From contig DASSBN010000001.1 in NCBI GenBank assembly GCA_035698665.1, forward strand, positions 1-26,979: DNA of 26,979 nt. The letters are read 5' to 3'. Positions 1-7,511 of this stretch are shown in pieces. The stretch's first letter is position 1. Every line of letters starts with the position of its first letter. The DNA comes from DATEOR01 sp035698665 (lineage in GTDB: Bacteria > Actinomycetota > Thermoleophilia > Gaiellales > Gaiellaceae). The position numbers were made by a program, and so were the translations under genes. The notes beneath the pieces were generated by a model. It saw only the letters and a program-made list of their open reading frames with translations. It did not search any database and was not told the origin of the DNA.

Positions 1-1254
1 AGCCTCTTGGAACTTCCACGGAGCACCGCTTGCCTCCGCCAGGAAGACCGAGATCAGGCCCGCCGTCGGGTCGCCGTTTGCGTTGAACGACATCGGCCCG
101 ACGATGCCATCGGTGATGTTCGTTTCGAACAGCTTCGCGACGACATCTTCGCGACTGCCGTCGGAGCGGCCGATCGCGTCGATGAGCACCTGTGCCGCCG
201 CCGCGGCGTAGGCCGTGTAGACCTCGGGCGCGCCGTATTTCGCCGTGTACGAGTCGAGGAAGGTCTTCCCCGCTCCGGTCAGGTCCTCCGGGTTGAGCAC
301 GGGAGCGCTCCCGTACGTGCCGGCGAGGTTGTCGGCTCCCGCCTCGTCGAAGAGCGAGTCGAGGACGAAGCCGTCGGAGACCATCAGCTTCACCGCGTCG
401 TTGTCGCCGACGGTCGACACCTTGTCCTTGATCAGCTGTCCGCCGTTGAGGCAGGCGATGCCGCCGATGTAGACGCCGTCCGCCCCCGAAGCCTTCACCT
501 GGGTCATGAGCGCCTTGTAGTTCTGAGCGTTCGCGTCCCAGCCGGTGTGCCCGGCGACCTTGAGGCCGATGTCTCCGGCGGCCTGCTCGAAGGCGTCGGC
601 GACGCCCTTACCGTACGCGTCCTTGTCGTCCAGGATGTACACGCTGGTGACGCCGAGCTTGTCCTTCATGTAGTTGGCGTCCACCTGCCCCTGGAAGTCG
701 TCCGAGGCGACGACGCGCGTGTAGTTGCGCGTGCCGCTCGGGTAGTACTTGTCCGGCTCGCCTTCCTCGGCGCCGGGACCCGTGTGCGTCAGGCCGACGG
801 CCGTGTTGGCCGGGCTGGACATCGCGAGCGAGGCCTCGTTCAGGATGGGGACCTCGATCTTGGCGCAACCGGAGTTGAACGTCCCGATCACACCGAGAAT
901 CGATTCGTCCTCCACGTACTTGCGCGCGTTGGCCGCACACGTGGCCTCGTCCCAGGCGCCCTTCGCGGCGGTCGAGTCGTCGAACGACTCGTACGACACC
1001 GTGAAGTCGCCGGCCTTGCCGCCGATCTGCTCGAGATAGAGCTTGATCGCGTTCACCATCGTCTCCGTCTGCCCTGCGGAAGAGCCCTGCAACGGCAGGT
1101 CGGAGACGATCTTGACGGCCTCTCCGCCGCCGCCCGTGTCGCCGCCACCGGTCCCGGCCGCGCCCCCGTTGTCGTCCCCGCCGCAACCTGCGGCGAGAAG
1201 CGCCAGGGCACTGAGCACCAAGACCAGCACCGACAAAAGGTTCCTTCTTCTCAA
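1..1254 (-). CDS. Branched-chain amino-acid type ABC transporter substrate-binding lipoprotein (3' end outside window)
   Basis: Reading the minus strand from a TTG at 1254 gives an open frame of 418 codons that runs off the left edge, so the C-terminus is missing. A GAGGAG Shine-Dalgarno sequence lies about six bases before this TTG, and no ATG is seen upstream in frame. The N-terminus is a lipoprotein signal: basic LRRRN, a hydrophobic run, then lipobox LLAAGC with Cys24 as lipidation site, followed by a Gly/Asp-rich linker. The mature part has the type I periplasmic-binding fold pattern of LivJ-like proteins (VKIVSDLPLQGSSAGQT near residue 47, VIGTFNSGC, AYGKGVADAFEQ, GADGVYIGG). The family captures amino acids, amides or similar small ligands outside the membrane for an ABC permease; the ligand cannot be told here. 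Permease and ATPase genes would be expected to the left, outside the window. Confidence 0.88.
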   Translation of the reverse strand, partial: MRRRNLLSVLVLVLSALALLAAGCGGDDNGGAAGTGGGDTGGGGEAVKIVSDLPLQGSSAGQTETMVNAIKLYLEQIGGKAGDFTVSYESFDDSTAAKGAWDEATCAANARKYVEDESILGVIGTFNSGCAKIEVPILNEASLAMSSPANTAVGLTHTGPGAEEGEPDKYYPSGTRNYTRVVASDDFQGQVDANYMKDKLGVTSVYILDDKDAYGKGVADAFEQAAGDIGLKVAGHTGWDANAQNYKALMTQVKASGADGVYIGGIACLNGGQLIKDKVSTVGDNDAVKLMVSDGFVLDSLFDEAGADNLAGTYGSAPVLNPEDLTGAGKTFLDSYTAKYGAPEVYTAYAAAAAQVLIDAIGRSDGSREDVVAKLFETNITDGIVGPMSFNANGDPTAGLISVFLAEASGAPWKFQEA

Positions 1255-1437
1255 CTGCGCCTCCTCGTTCGCCCGACTTTGCTCTCGACGCTGCTCGTGG
1301 CGAGCATCCGCCGTGAAGGGACTTGCTCGAGCCGCCGCGGACTCACGCCAACCCGGGCCGCTCTCGTTGGGGCGCCATTATGACGCCGTGAGGAACGTCC
1401 AGCAACTGTGCGGATACCATTCCTCGTGATGCCTTCT

Positions 1438-1522
1438 GCCGAAGTGGCGGAACTGGAAGACGCGCTGGACTCAAAATCCAGTGGGGCTTTGCCCCGTGCG
1501 GGTTCGACTCCCGCCTTCGGCA
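1438..1522 (+). tRNA. tRNA-Leu, anticodon CAA
   Basis: A class II tRNA cloverleaf can be folded by eye. The acceptor arms GCCGAAG (1438-1444) and CTTCGGC (1515-1521) pair perfectly, with discriminator A at 1522. The anticodon stem CTGGA/TCCAG encloses a seven-base loop with anticodon CAA at 1472-1474, reading UUG leucine codons. A long variable arm (GGGGC...GCCCC) and the T-arm GGTTCGACTCCC follow, as expected for tRNA-Leu. CCA is not encoded. The gene lies 72 bp before the phosphofructokinase gene on the same strand. Confidence 0.95.
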
Positions 1523-1594
1523 TCAGTCTCCCCTCCATGCAGCTCCCGAGACGTATGAGGCAAAAGACGACCCGCCAGGCGCGAAGTTAGACAA

Positions 1595-2640
<1,046 letters not shown>

Positions 2641-2644
<4 letters not shown>

Positions 2645-4053
2645 AGGAGCTCGGAGAGCGGGAACGAACGGCTGCGCCGCGGCGGGACGAGGAAGTTCTG
2701 CCGGTGCGTCGTCTGCAGGATCGAGTTGAAGCCCTGCCCGCGGGAGCGCGGATGGAAGGGAATGCTCGTCCCGTCCGGGAGGATCCCGTCCATCGCGAGG
2801 CGCGTGCGGTGGAAGTCGTCGCTCGTCGGCGTGAAGACCACGAAGTGGAGGCCGGCTGCGGGCTCGTCGCTCTGGCCGTCGACGTCAGGGCGGGCGCTCC
2901 AGAAGAACGGGTTGTCGAGCGTGTTGAAGTCCGCTCTCTGCGGGATCGCGGTGCCCTTCGGATAGACGAGCCCGTCGTTCCCGGTCACGTCCGCCTGAAG
3001 CCGCGAGGCGGGCTGCATGACCGAGCTGTGCCCGACGGCGTCGTAGCGCTCGGCGTCCTGCTCGACCGCCTTCGAGCTGTCGACGTCCTCGGCGTCCTGC
3101 GGGACGGTCTGCGTGCCCTCCTCCACGTCGAGGCCGGGCTTGAACGTCGTCGACACGCGCTCGGGGTAGTCGAAGTTCAGGTACCACGCCTCGACGTCCT
3201 CGAAGAGGTGCGAGAGGTGCATCGCCGTGCCGCCGAGGAAGTAGCCGTCCGGGAACTGGTTCGTGTAGCCGGGAAGCGTCTCGAAGTTCGCGATTCCCGG
3301 AGGCCCGAGGCCGGCCTTCTGCGTCGACGTGAAGCCGAGGAAGAGCTCGGCCGTGTCCGGGATGAGCTCCGCGCCGCCGATTCCCGCGGCCATCGCCATC
3401 TGCTTGGGCAGGCTCTGGCTCCCGTCGAACCCGCCCCCGGCGAAGCCGCGGCGGATGCTCGTGATCGAGAAGAGCCCCTTCGTCTCGTCGAAGAGGGCCG
3501 AGGACGCGTCGGCGATGAAGTCGACGCTGTCGCTCCGCAGGAAGATCGCGACGTCGTTGTCCTCGAGGCGGAGCTCCTCGGGGTCGCTCGGGAAGCGGAT
3601 CGCGTCGATGAGGGCCCGCACCTCCTTCCCCGCCGCCTTGGACGCGCGCAGGTCGACCGGGAGGTGGTCCTCGGCGGGCCCGGGAACGTAGCGGTCGAAG
3701 TAGGAAAGCCCCCAGCCGACGCTGATCGAGACGCCCTTCGGCGCGGGCTCGTAGCGGGCGTCCAGTTCCTGCAGCGTCTCGCTCAGAGTCGCACGCGCCT
3801 CCTCGAGAGCCGCCTTGGTCGGCTCGACGCGCAGCATCGCCGTGACGACCTCGTGGTGGAGCGGCGGGACGACGACCTCGACGCCGTTGTCCACGATCAC
3901 CTGGGGCCGGCCGAGCACGTGCTGCTCGGACGGAAGGACGCGCGTCGTCTGGCGCTCCGGAGCCGTCGCGAAGCGGTCCACGAGCTCGTAGATTCCCGCC
4001 GCGCCGAGGGCCGCCGCGCCGCCCGCGACGAACTGCCTCCTCGTCAGGCGCAC
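2641..4053 (-). CDS. Tat-exported protein of unknown function, possibly Dyp-peroxidase-like
   Basis: This 470-aa protein starts at a GTG. It opens with a twin-arginine signal (RLTRRQFVAGGAAALGAAG, Arg5-Arg6), so it is probably exported folded, perhaps with a cofactor. The mature part has segments such as VSISVGWGLSYFDRYVPG, SITSIRRGFAGGGFDGSQS and GGTAMHLSHLFEDVEAWY. The overall look is that of Tat-signal proteins distantly like Dyp-type haem peroxidases, some of which carry only a DUF label (possibly DUF7405). That link is from memory, and no haem-ligand motif can be proved. His-rich spots (LHHEVV, MHLSHLFED) could bind metal or haem. The gene starts one base after the stop of the upstream lipoprotein gene, so the two are surely co-translated and probably act together outside the membrane. 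Confidence 0.72.
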
Positions 4054-4054
4054 G

Positions 4055-4681
4055 TCAGGTCTGCTGCGGCTCGATCTTCACGAGGCCGGCCATGATCCGA
4101 TCGAGGTACTTCACGACCTGGCTGTACGAGAGGCCGAGCTCCGGGACGACGTGCTGGCTGACCGAGTAGAGCGACCCGTCGTCCTTCCACGCGTAGAGAA
4201 CGTGCCAGGTGTCCGCGCCGCGATTGACCGTGTAGACGTCGACGGTCTTCCCGCCGACCTCCCGCGTGCCGCGCTCGCCGCTGAAGCAGGGCTTCCCGTT
4301 GCAGGTCGGCACCTTCGTCTCGCCCGGGTAGCCGCGCAGGTTGACGTGCACCTCGCCGGCGCCGCGCTCGAACCAGATGAAGCCGATCAGGTAGCTGCCG
4401 CTCTTCGTGACGGAGTGCACGCCTTCCCACTGGCCGCCGATCTTGCCGGTGAGCGGATCCGGCAGCCAGCTCGGGCAGTAGACGGGTGCGTCGATCTGGT
4501 CGGAGAGCTTCTGCCAGCCACGCGCGAGGGCGGGAGGACACGTCGCCCCCGCGGCCGTGGTCGTGCCTTCCTGGCCCGGCTCGGCCGACGCGGTGTCATC
4601 CCCGCCGCAGCCGGCGACCGAGAAGGAGAGGACGATGAGGGCGAGGGCAGCCGCAAGCGCCCAGGGGACCGCGCGATTCAC
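4055..4681 (-). CDS. Lipoprotein of unknown function, coupled to the Tat-exported protein gene
   Basis: I chose the GTG at 4681 because the product then begins VNRAVPWALAAALALIVLS and ends its signal at lipobox SVAGC (Cys25). An ATG at 4765 in the same frame would add 28 residues of Arg/Pro-rich sequence ahead of the signal and would run into the divergent gene. The mature domain (about 180 aa) follows a Thr/Glu/Ala linker and has Cys pairs (CPPAL...YCPSWLP and CNGKPCFSG) that may form disulfides, then FIWFERGAGEVHVNLRGYPG and a helical C-terminus. I do not recognise the family. The stop TGA is one base from the GTG of the downstream Tat protein gene, so they form one transcript. Confidence 0.75.
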   Translation of the reverse strand: MNRAVPWALAAALALIVLSFSVAGCGGDDTASAEPGQEGTTTAAGATCPPALARGWQKLSDQIDAPVYCPSWLPDPLTGKIGGQWEGVHSVTKSGSYLIGFIWFERGAGEVHVNLRGYPGETKVPTCNGKPCFSGERGTREVGGKTVDVYTVNRGADTWHVLYAWKDDGSLYSVSQHVVPELGLSYSQVVKYLDRIMAGLVKIEPQQT

Positions 4682-4734
4682 GAACTCATGATGCCAGACC
4701 ACCGAAGCGCGGCTGGCGGGTACCCTCGGTCGCC

Positions 4735-5316
4735 GTGAAGGCCATCTTCGCAGCCCTCCTCGCATTCACGGCGATCTCCGCCGGCCTCCTGGCGAGCGCC
4801 TGCGGGAGCTCCGGGCACGAGGAGCACGCCCGGTCGCTCTACAACGCCTACCGGGCCGCGGAGGACTCGAGAACCGACGCCGAGGAGGAGCTTCGCCTCG
4901 CCTTCGCCGACATCTCCTCGGCCGCTCAGAAGCTCGATCGCGAAGGCGTTCTCGCGGCCGCGAAGCGCGGCCAGGATGCCGTCCAGAAAATCGACGATCT
5001 CATCGCCGCCGAGCTCGAGGCGGCCGCCGGGCTCGCGGAGATCGAGTCGACGGCACCCCACGCGAAGAAGCTCTCCGAAGGCCTCGAGCAGAGCCGCCAG
5101 AGCCTCGCCCTCGTCGCCAAGGAGCTCGAGATCGCCCTCGACGACCCGTTCCTCGACACGCGCAAGAGGGAGGTCGACGACCTCGCGACGCAATCGACCG
5201 ACCTCGCCGTCAAAGGCGAGCTCGCCATCAGGCGCGCCGATCGCGAGCTGGCGCTCGCACTCGGCCTCGAGCCGCGGCTCGACCAGGCCGTCACCACGCC
5301 GACGACTACGGGTTAG
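4735..5316 (+). CDS. Small helical lipoprotein of unknown function
   Basis: This 193-aa protein begins at a GTG (4735). It has a lipoprotein signal: MKAIF, a hydrophobic stretch, and lipobox LASAC with Cys23. The rest is almost entirely predicted amphipathic helix rich in Ala, Glu, Leu and Lys (for example AAQKLDREGVLAAAKRGQDA and QSRQSLALVAKELEIALDD), ending in a short Thr-rich tail. This suggests a coiled-coil or helical-bundle protein anchored to the outer face of the membrane. No catalytic motif is seen. It is divergent from the lipoprotein gene to its left, with only about 53 bp between the starts, so the two may share a promoter region. Its stop overlaps the stop of the convergent TrpC-like gene by 4 bp. 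Confidence 0.72.
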   Translation: MKAIFAALLAFTAISAGLLASACGSSGHEEHARSLYNAYRAAEDSRTDAEEELRLAFADISSAAQKLDREGVLAAAKRGQDAVQKIDDLIAAELEAAAGLAEIESTAPHAKKLSEGLEQSRQSLALVAKELEIALDDPFLDTRKREVDDLATQSTDLAVKGELAIRRADRELALALGLEPRLDQAVTTPTTTG

Positions 5317-5900
5317 CGGCCCGTCAGCTCGGCGAGGGCCGAGGCGAAGTCGGACGAACTCCTCAGAGACTCGGCCCCGACGAGGATCGCGTCCACGCCC
5401 GCGTTCTCGAGCGCGACGACCTGCTCGCGCGCGCTCACGCGGGCTTCGGAGATGACGAGCTTCCCCGCCGGCACGTCGGCCAGGAGGTCGAGCGTCCGCT
5501 CGAGGTCCTCTTCGTCGTCGTCGAGCTCGCGCTCCGAGATGAGGACGATGTCCGGATCGACCCGCTCGAGTGCTTCTTCGAGCGTCTCCTCGTCGCGGAC
5601 CTCGACCGCGCAGTCCAGCTCGAGCTCGCGCGCGCGGGCGACGACCGCCTCTGCCTCGTCCGAGTACGGCACGATCCAGGCGTCCGCTCCCGACGCCGAC
5701 GCCTGGCCCGGGTCGCCTCCGCGGACGAGGATCGCGAGCGACGTGCTCGAACGGACCCGCTCGACATCGGCAAGGTCGACGGCCACCGCCTCGGCGCCGG
5801 CCTCCTCGGCGAGAGCGGCGAGATCCTCCACCTCCCCCACGAGCACGGGGACGACGGAGATCCCGTCGCCCTCGGAGATCGCCTGGCGGAACCGGCTCAC
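5313..5900 (-). CDS. TrpC-like (indole-3-glycerol-phosphate synthase fold) protein, probably not an active synthase
   Basis: This 195-aa protein matches the later two thirds of the TrpC barrel: GADAWIVPYSDEAEAVVARA, CAVEVRDEETLEEAL (Glu100), KLVISEARVS (Glu152) and GVDAILVGAESL (168-179). These parallel LVEVHDEEEL, VVSESGI and GVDAVLVGESL of genuine synthases. However, the usual N-terminal segment and the AEIKRASPS strand are missing or altered, the RKDF strand with the essential lysine reads VRGGD (59-63), and NNRDL reads SERELDD (122-128). Length is about 60-70 aa below the usual 255-270. No trp genes are nearby. The GTG start overlaps the TGA of the upstream DeoC-like gene (GTGA), so the two products are translationally coupled. 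I infer a TIM-barrel pseudoenzyme or an enzyme with a new reaction. Confidence 0.72.
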   Translation of the reverse strand: MSRFRQAISEGDGISVVPVLVGEVEDLAALAEEAGAEAVAVDLADVERVRSSTSLAILVRGGDPGQASASGADAWIVPYSDEAEAVVARARELELDCAVEVRDEETLEEALERVDPDIVLISERELDDDEEDLERTLDLLADVPAGKLVISEARVSAREQVVALENAGVDAILVGAESLRSSSDFASALAELTGR

Positions 5901-6601
5901 GAAGAGACGCGGTCGAGCCCGGCGGCGTAGGTCACGATCTCGAGCGCAAAGGGCGAGCCGAGCCTGCCGGCCCCCGCGTTGATCATCCCGAGCGCATCCT
6001 CGAGGGTCTCGACACCGCCCGAGGCCTTCACGCCGACGGCCTCGGGGAGGTAGTCGCGCAGGAGCTCGACGTCGTGGATGGTCGCAGGCGCGCCGTTCGC
6101 GCCGGTCTGCGCGAAGTCAGCCTCGGCGAGCTCCACGATCTTGCAGGCGAGCTTCTTGCGCTTGTCGTCGAGCCGCCCCGTCCCGATGATCGCCTTGAGC
6201 GTCACTGCGCCACGCCCTCCATTGGCGGAGCGCATGCGGATCGTGCGCACGAACGCGGTCAGCTCGTCCCGGACGAGCGCGAAGTCCCCGGCCAGCATCG
6301 CGCGGACGTTCAGCGCGAACTCGAGCTCCTTCGCCCCCTCGTCGAGGCAGCGCTCGGCCTCCGCGATCTTGGCTTTCGCCGCGGAGCCGCCCTCGGGATA
6401 GCCGATGACCGCGCAGACCTTCACGTCCGAGCCGCGCAGGTGCTCGGCCGCCGCGGCGGTGTGCTTGGGCAAGACGCAGAGGGAGGCAAGGTGCAGCTCG
6501 CGGGCCGTTTGCGATACGGCCTCGATCTCCTGCAGTCCCGCGCGCGGGTCGAGGAGGGTGCAGTCGATTGTCTTGGCGAGCTCTTCGATCCGAAGGGCCA
6601 T
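5897..6601 (-). CDS. DeoC-like aldolase paralog lacking the Schiff-base lysine
   Basis: This 234-aa protein has the deoxyribose-phosphate aldolase layout: LCVLPKH (41-47, compare VCIYP in DeoC), AVIGYPEGGSAAKAKIAEAE (64-83), KELEFALN (91-98), TLKAIIGTGRL (134-143), EADFAQTGANG (160-170) and GVKASGGVET (190-199). In true DeoC the segment after ADF reads (I/V)KTSTG and carries the lysine that forms the Schiff base; here that place is Gln165. The acid residue of EIDMV is Glu94 instead of Asp. The second conserved lysine, Lys192 in VKASGG, is kept. A canonical DeoC is encoded at 8983-9921, so this copy is free to have lost or changed its reaction. The ATG start is 24 bp behind the short ALDH gene, and the stop overlaps the start of the TrpC-like gene. 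Confidence 0.8.
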   Translation of the reverse strand: MALRIEELAKTIDCTLLDPRAGLQEIEAVSQTARELHLASLCVLPKHTAAAAEHLRGSDVKVCAVIGYPEGGSAAKAKIAEAERCLDEGAKELEFALNVRAMLAGDFALVRDELTAFVRTIRMRSANGGRGAVTLKAIIGTGRLDDKRKKLACKIVELAEADFAQTGANGAPATIHDVELLRDYLPEAVGVKASGGVETLEDALGMINAGAGRLGSPFALEIVTYAAGLDRVSS

Positions 6602-6625
6602 GGGCGACTAGCTGAGTCTAGGGGA

Positions 6626-7417
6626 CTAAACGCCGATTGGGTGCCAAACGGTCTTGAGCTCGAGGAACGCGGCGACGTGCCAGGGCGACTGGCCGTCCCC
6701 GTTCGCGACGACGCGCTTGACGTTGTCCGCGGCGAGCCGCTCGAGCTCCTCCCGTTCCCCCGCCGCCCCGGAGAGGTCGACCGCGTTCACGTCCATGTGG
6801 GCGGCCAGCACGGGCGAGAGCTCGTCCTTGCGGCCCGTGAGCACGTTGACGACGCCGCCCGGAACGTCTGAGGTGGCGAGCACCTCGGCGAGCGTGACCG
6901 CCGCGAGGGGGTGCTTCTGCGAGGCGACGATCACGGCCGCGTTCCCGCCGACGATGACCGGCGCCAGGTGGGCGACGAAGCCTGCGAGCGCGGGCTCCTC
7001 GGGCGCGACGACGCCGACGACGCCCGTGGGCTCGGGCACCGTGAAGTTGAAGTAGGGCCCCGCGACGGGGTTGGACGCGCCGAGCACCTGCGCGAGCTTG
7101 TCGGCCCAGCCGGCGTACCAGACCCAGGTGTCGATGGCCGCGTCGACCTCGGCCTCGTCGCCCGTGAGCTCGACGAACTGAGCCCTGCGGCCCTCCATGA
7201 TCTCGGCGACCCGGTAGAGCACCTGCCCGCGGTTGTAGGCGGTCATGGACGCCCACTTCGGGAAGGCCTCGCGTGCCGCGCGAACCGCGTCGCGGACGTC
7301 CTTGCGAGAGGCGCGGGCGACGTTCGCCCCCTCGGCCTCGTAGGAGCGGCCGGACTCGGAGCGCGGGAACGCGCCGCCGATGTAGAGCTTGTAGGTCTTC
7401 TTGACCGGAAGCCTCAC
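6626..7417 (-). CDS. Shortened, non-catalytic aldehyde dehydrogenase paralog (ALDH16 C-terminal-domain-like)
   Basis: From the GTG at 7417, with GGGGAAG just upstream, the product is 263 aa, about half the length of an ALDH. A longer GTG start at 7444 is possible. It keeps the N-terminal ALDH part (YKLYIGGAFPRSES, 9-22; VRDAVRAAREAFPKWA; WYAGWADKL, 100-108) and much of the Rossmann part (PEPTGVVGVVAPEEPALAG; VPGGVVNVLTG, 185-195). The PWNFP motif reads APEEP (138-142), losing the oxyanion Asn, and VLKPAE reads IVASQK. The LELGGK and GQxC catalytic segments are absent. It ends in FLELKTVWHPIGV, which resembles the C-terminal oligomerisation strand of ALDHs. So the catalytic domain is missing between two kept parts, and this is unlikely to be random decay. 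Placed right after a full ALDH, it looks like the second domain of ALDH16, encoded separately. Confidence 0.82.
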   Translation of the reverse strand: MRLPVKKTYKLYIGGAFPRSESGRSYEAEGANVARASRKDVRDAVRAAREAFPKWASMTAYNRGQVLYRVAEIMEGRRAQFVELTGDEAEVDAAIDTWVWYAGWADKLAQVLGASNPVAGPYFNFTVPEPTGVVGVVAPEEPALAGFVAHLAPVIVGGNAAVIVASQKHPLAAVTLAEVLATSDVPGGVVNVLTGRKDELSPVLAAHMDVNAVDLSGAAGEREELERLAADNVKRVVANGDGQSPWHVAAFLELKTVWHPIGV

Positions 7418-7511
7418 GCTTCTTCCCCATTCCGCGCGCCACACGCCACGCGGGCGGCGATACGCTCGAAGCGGGTGGTGGTCCGGGGTGGCCCCATGAA
7501 TTGCCTCGCGC

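Noticed and set aside
7..1383. Long plus-strand open frame (458 codons) opposite the substrate-binding protein gene
   Set aside because: It is the antisense of a gene with a clear lipoprotein signal and periplasmic-binding motifs; its translation is Arg/Val/Asp-rich noise typical of GC-rich antisense.
1392..1420. Possible promoter for tRNA-Leu (TACCAT at 1415-1420; GGAAC at 1392-1396)
   Set aside because: There is no convincing pair of -35 and -10 elements; single hexamers of this quality occur by chance.
1251..1538. Minus-strand frame across the tRNA gene (MPKAGVEPARG...)
   Set aside because: This is the well-known false ORF that arises from reading a tRNA-Leu gene backwards.
6602..6625. 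Two CTAG sites in the short gap between the ALDH-like and DeoC-like genes
   Set aside because: The possible stem is only 4 bp and one CTAG lies close to the stop codon region; too weak to call an operator.
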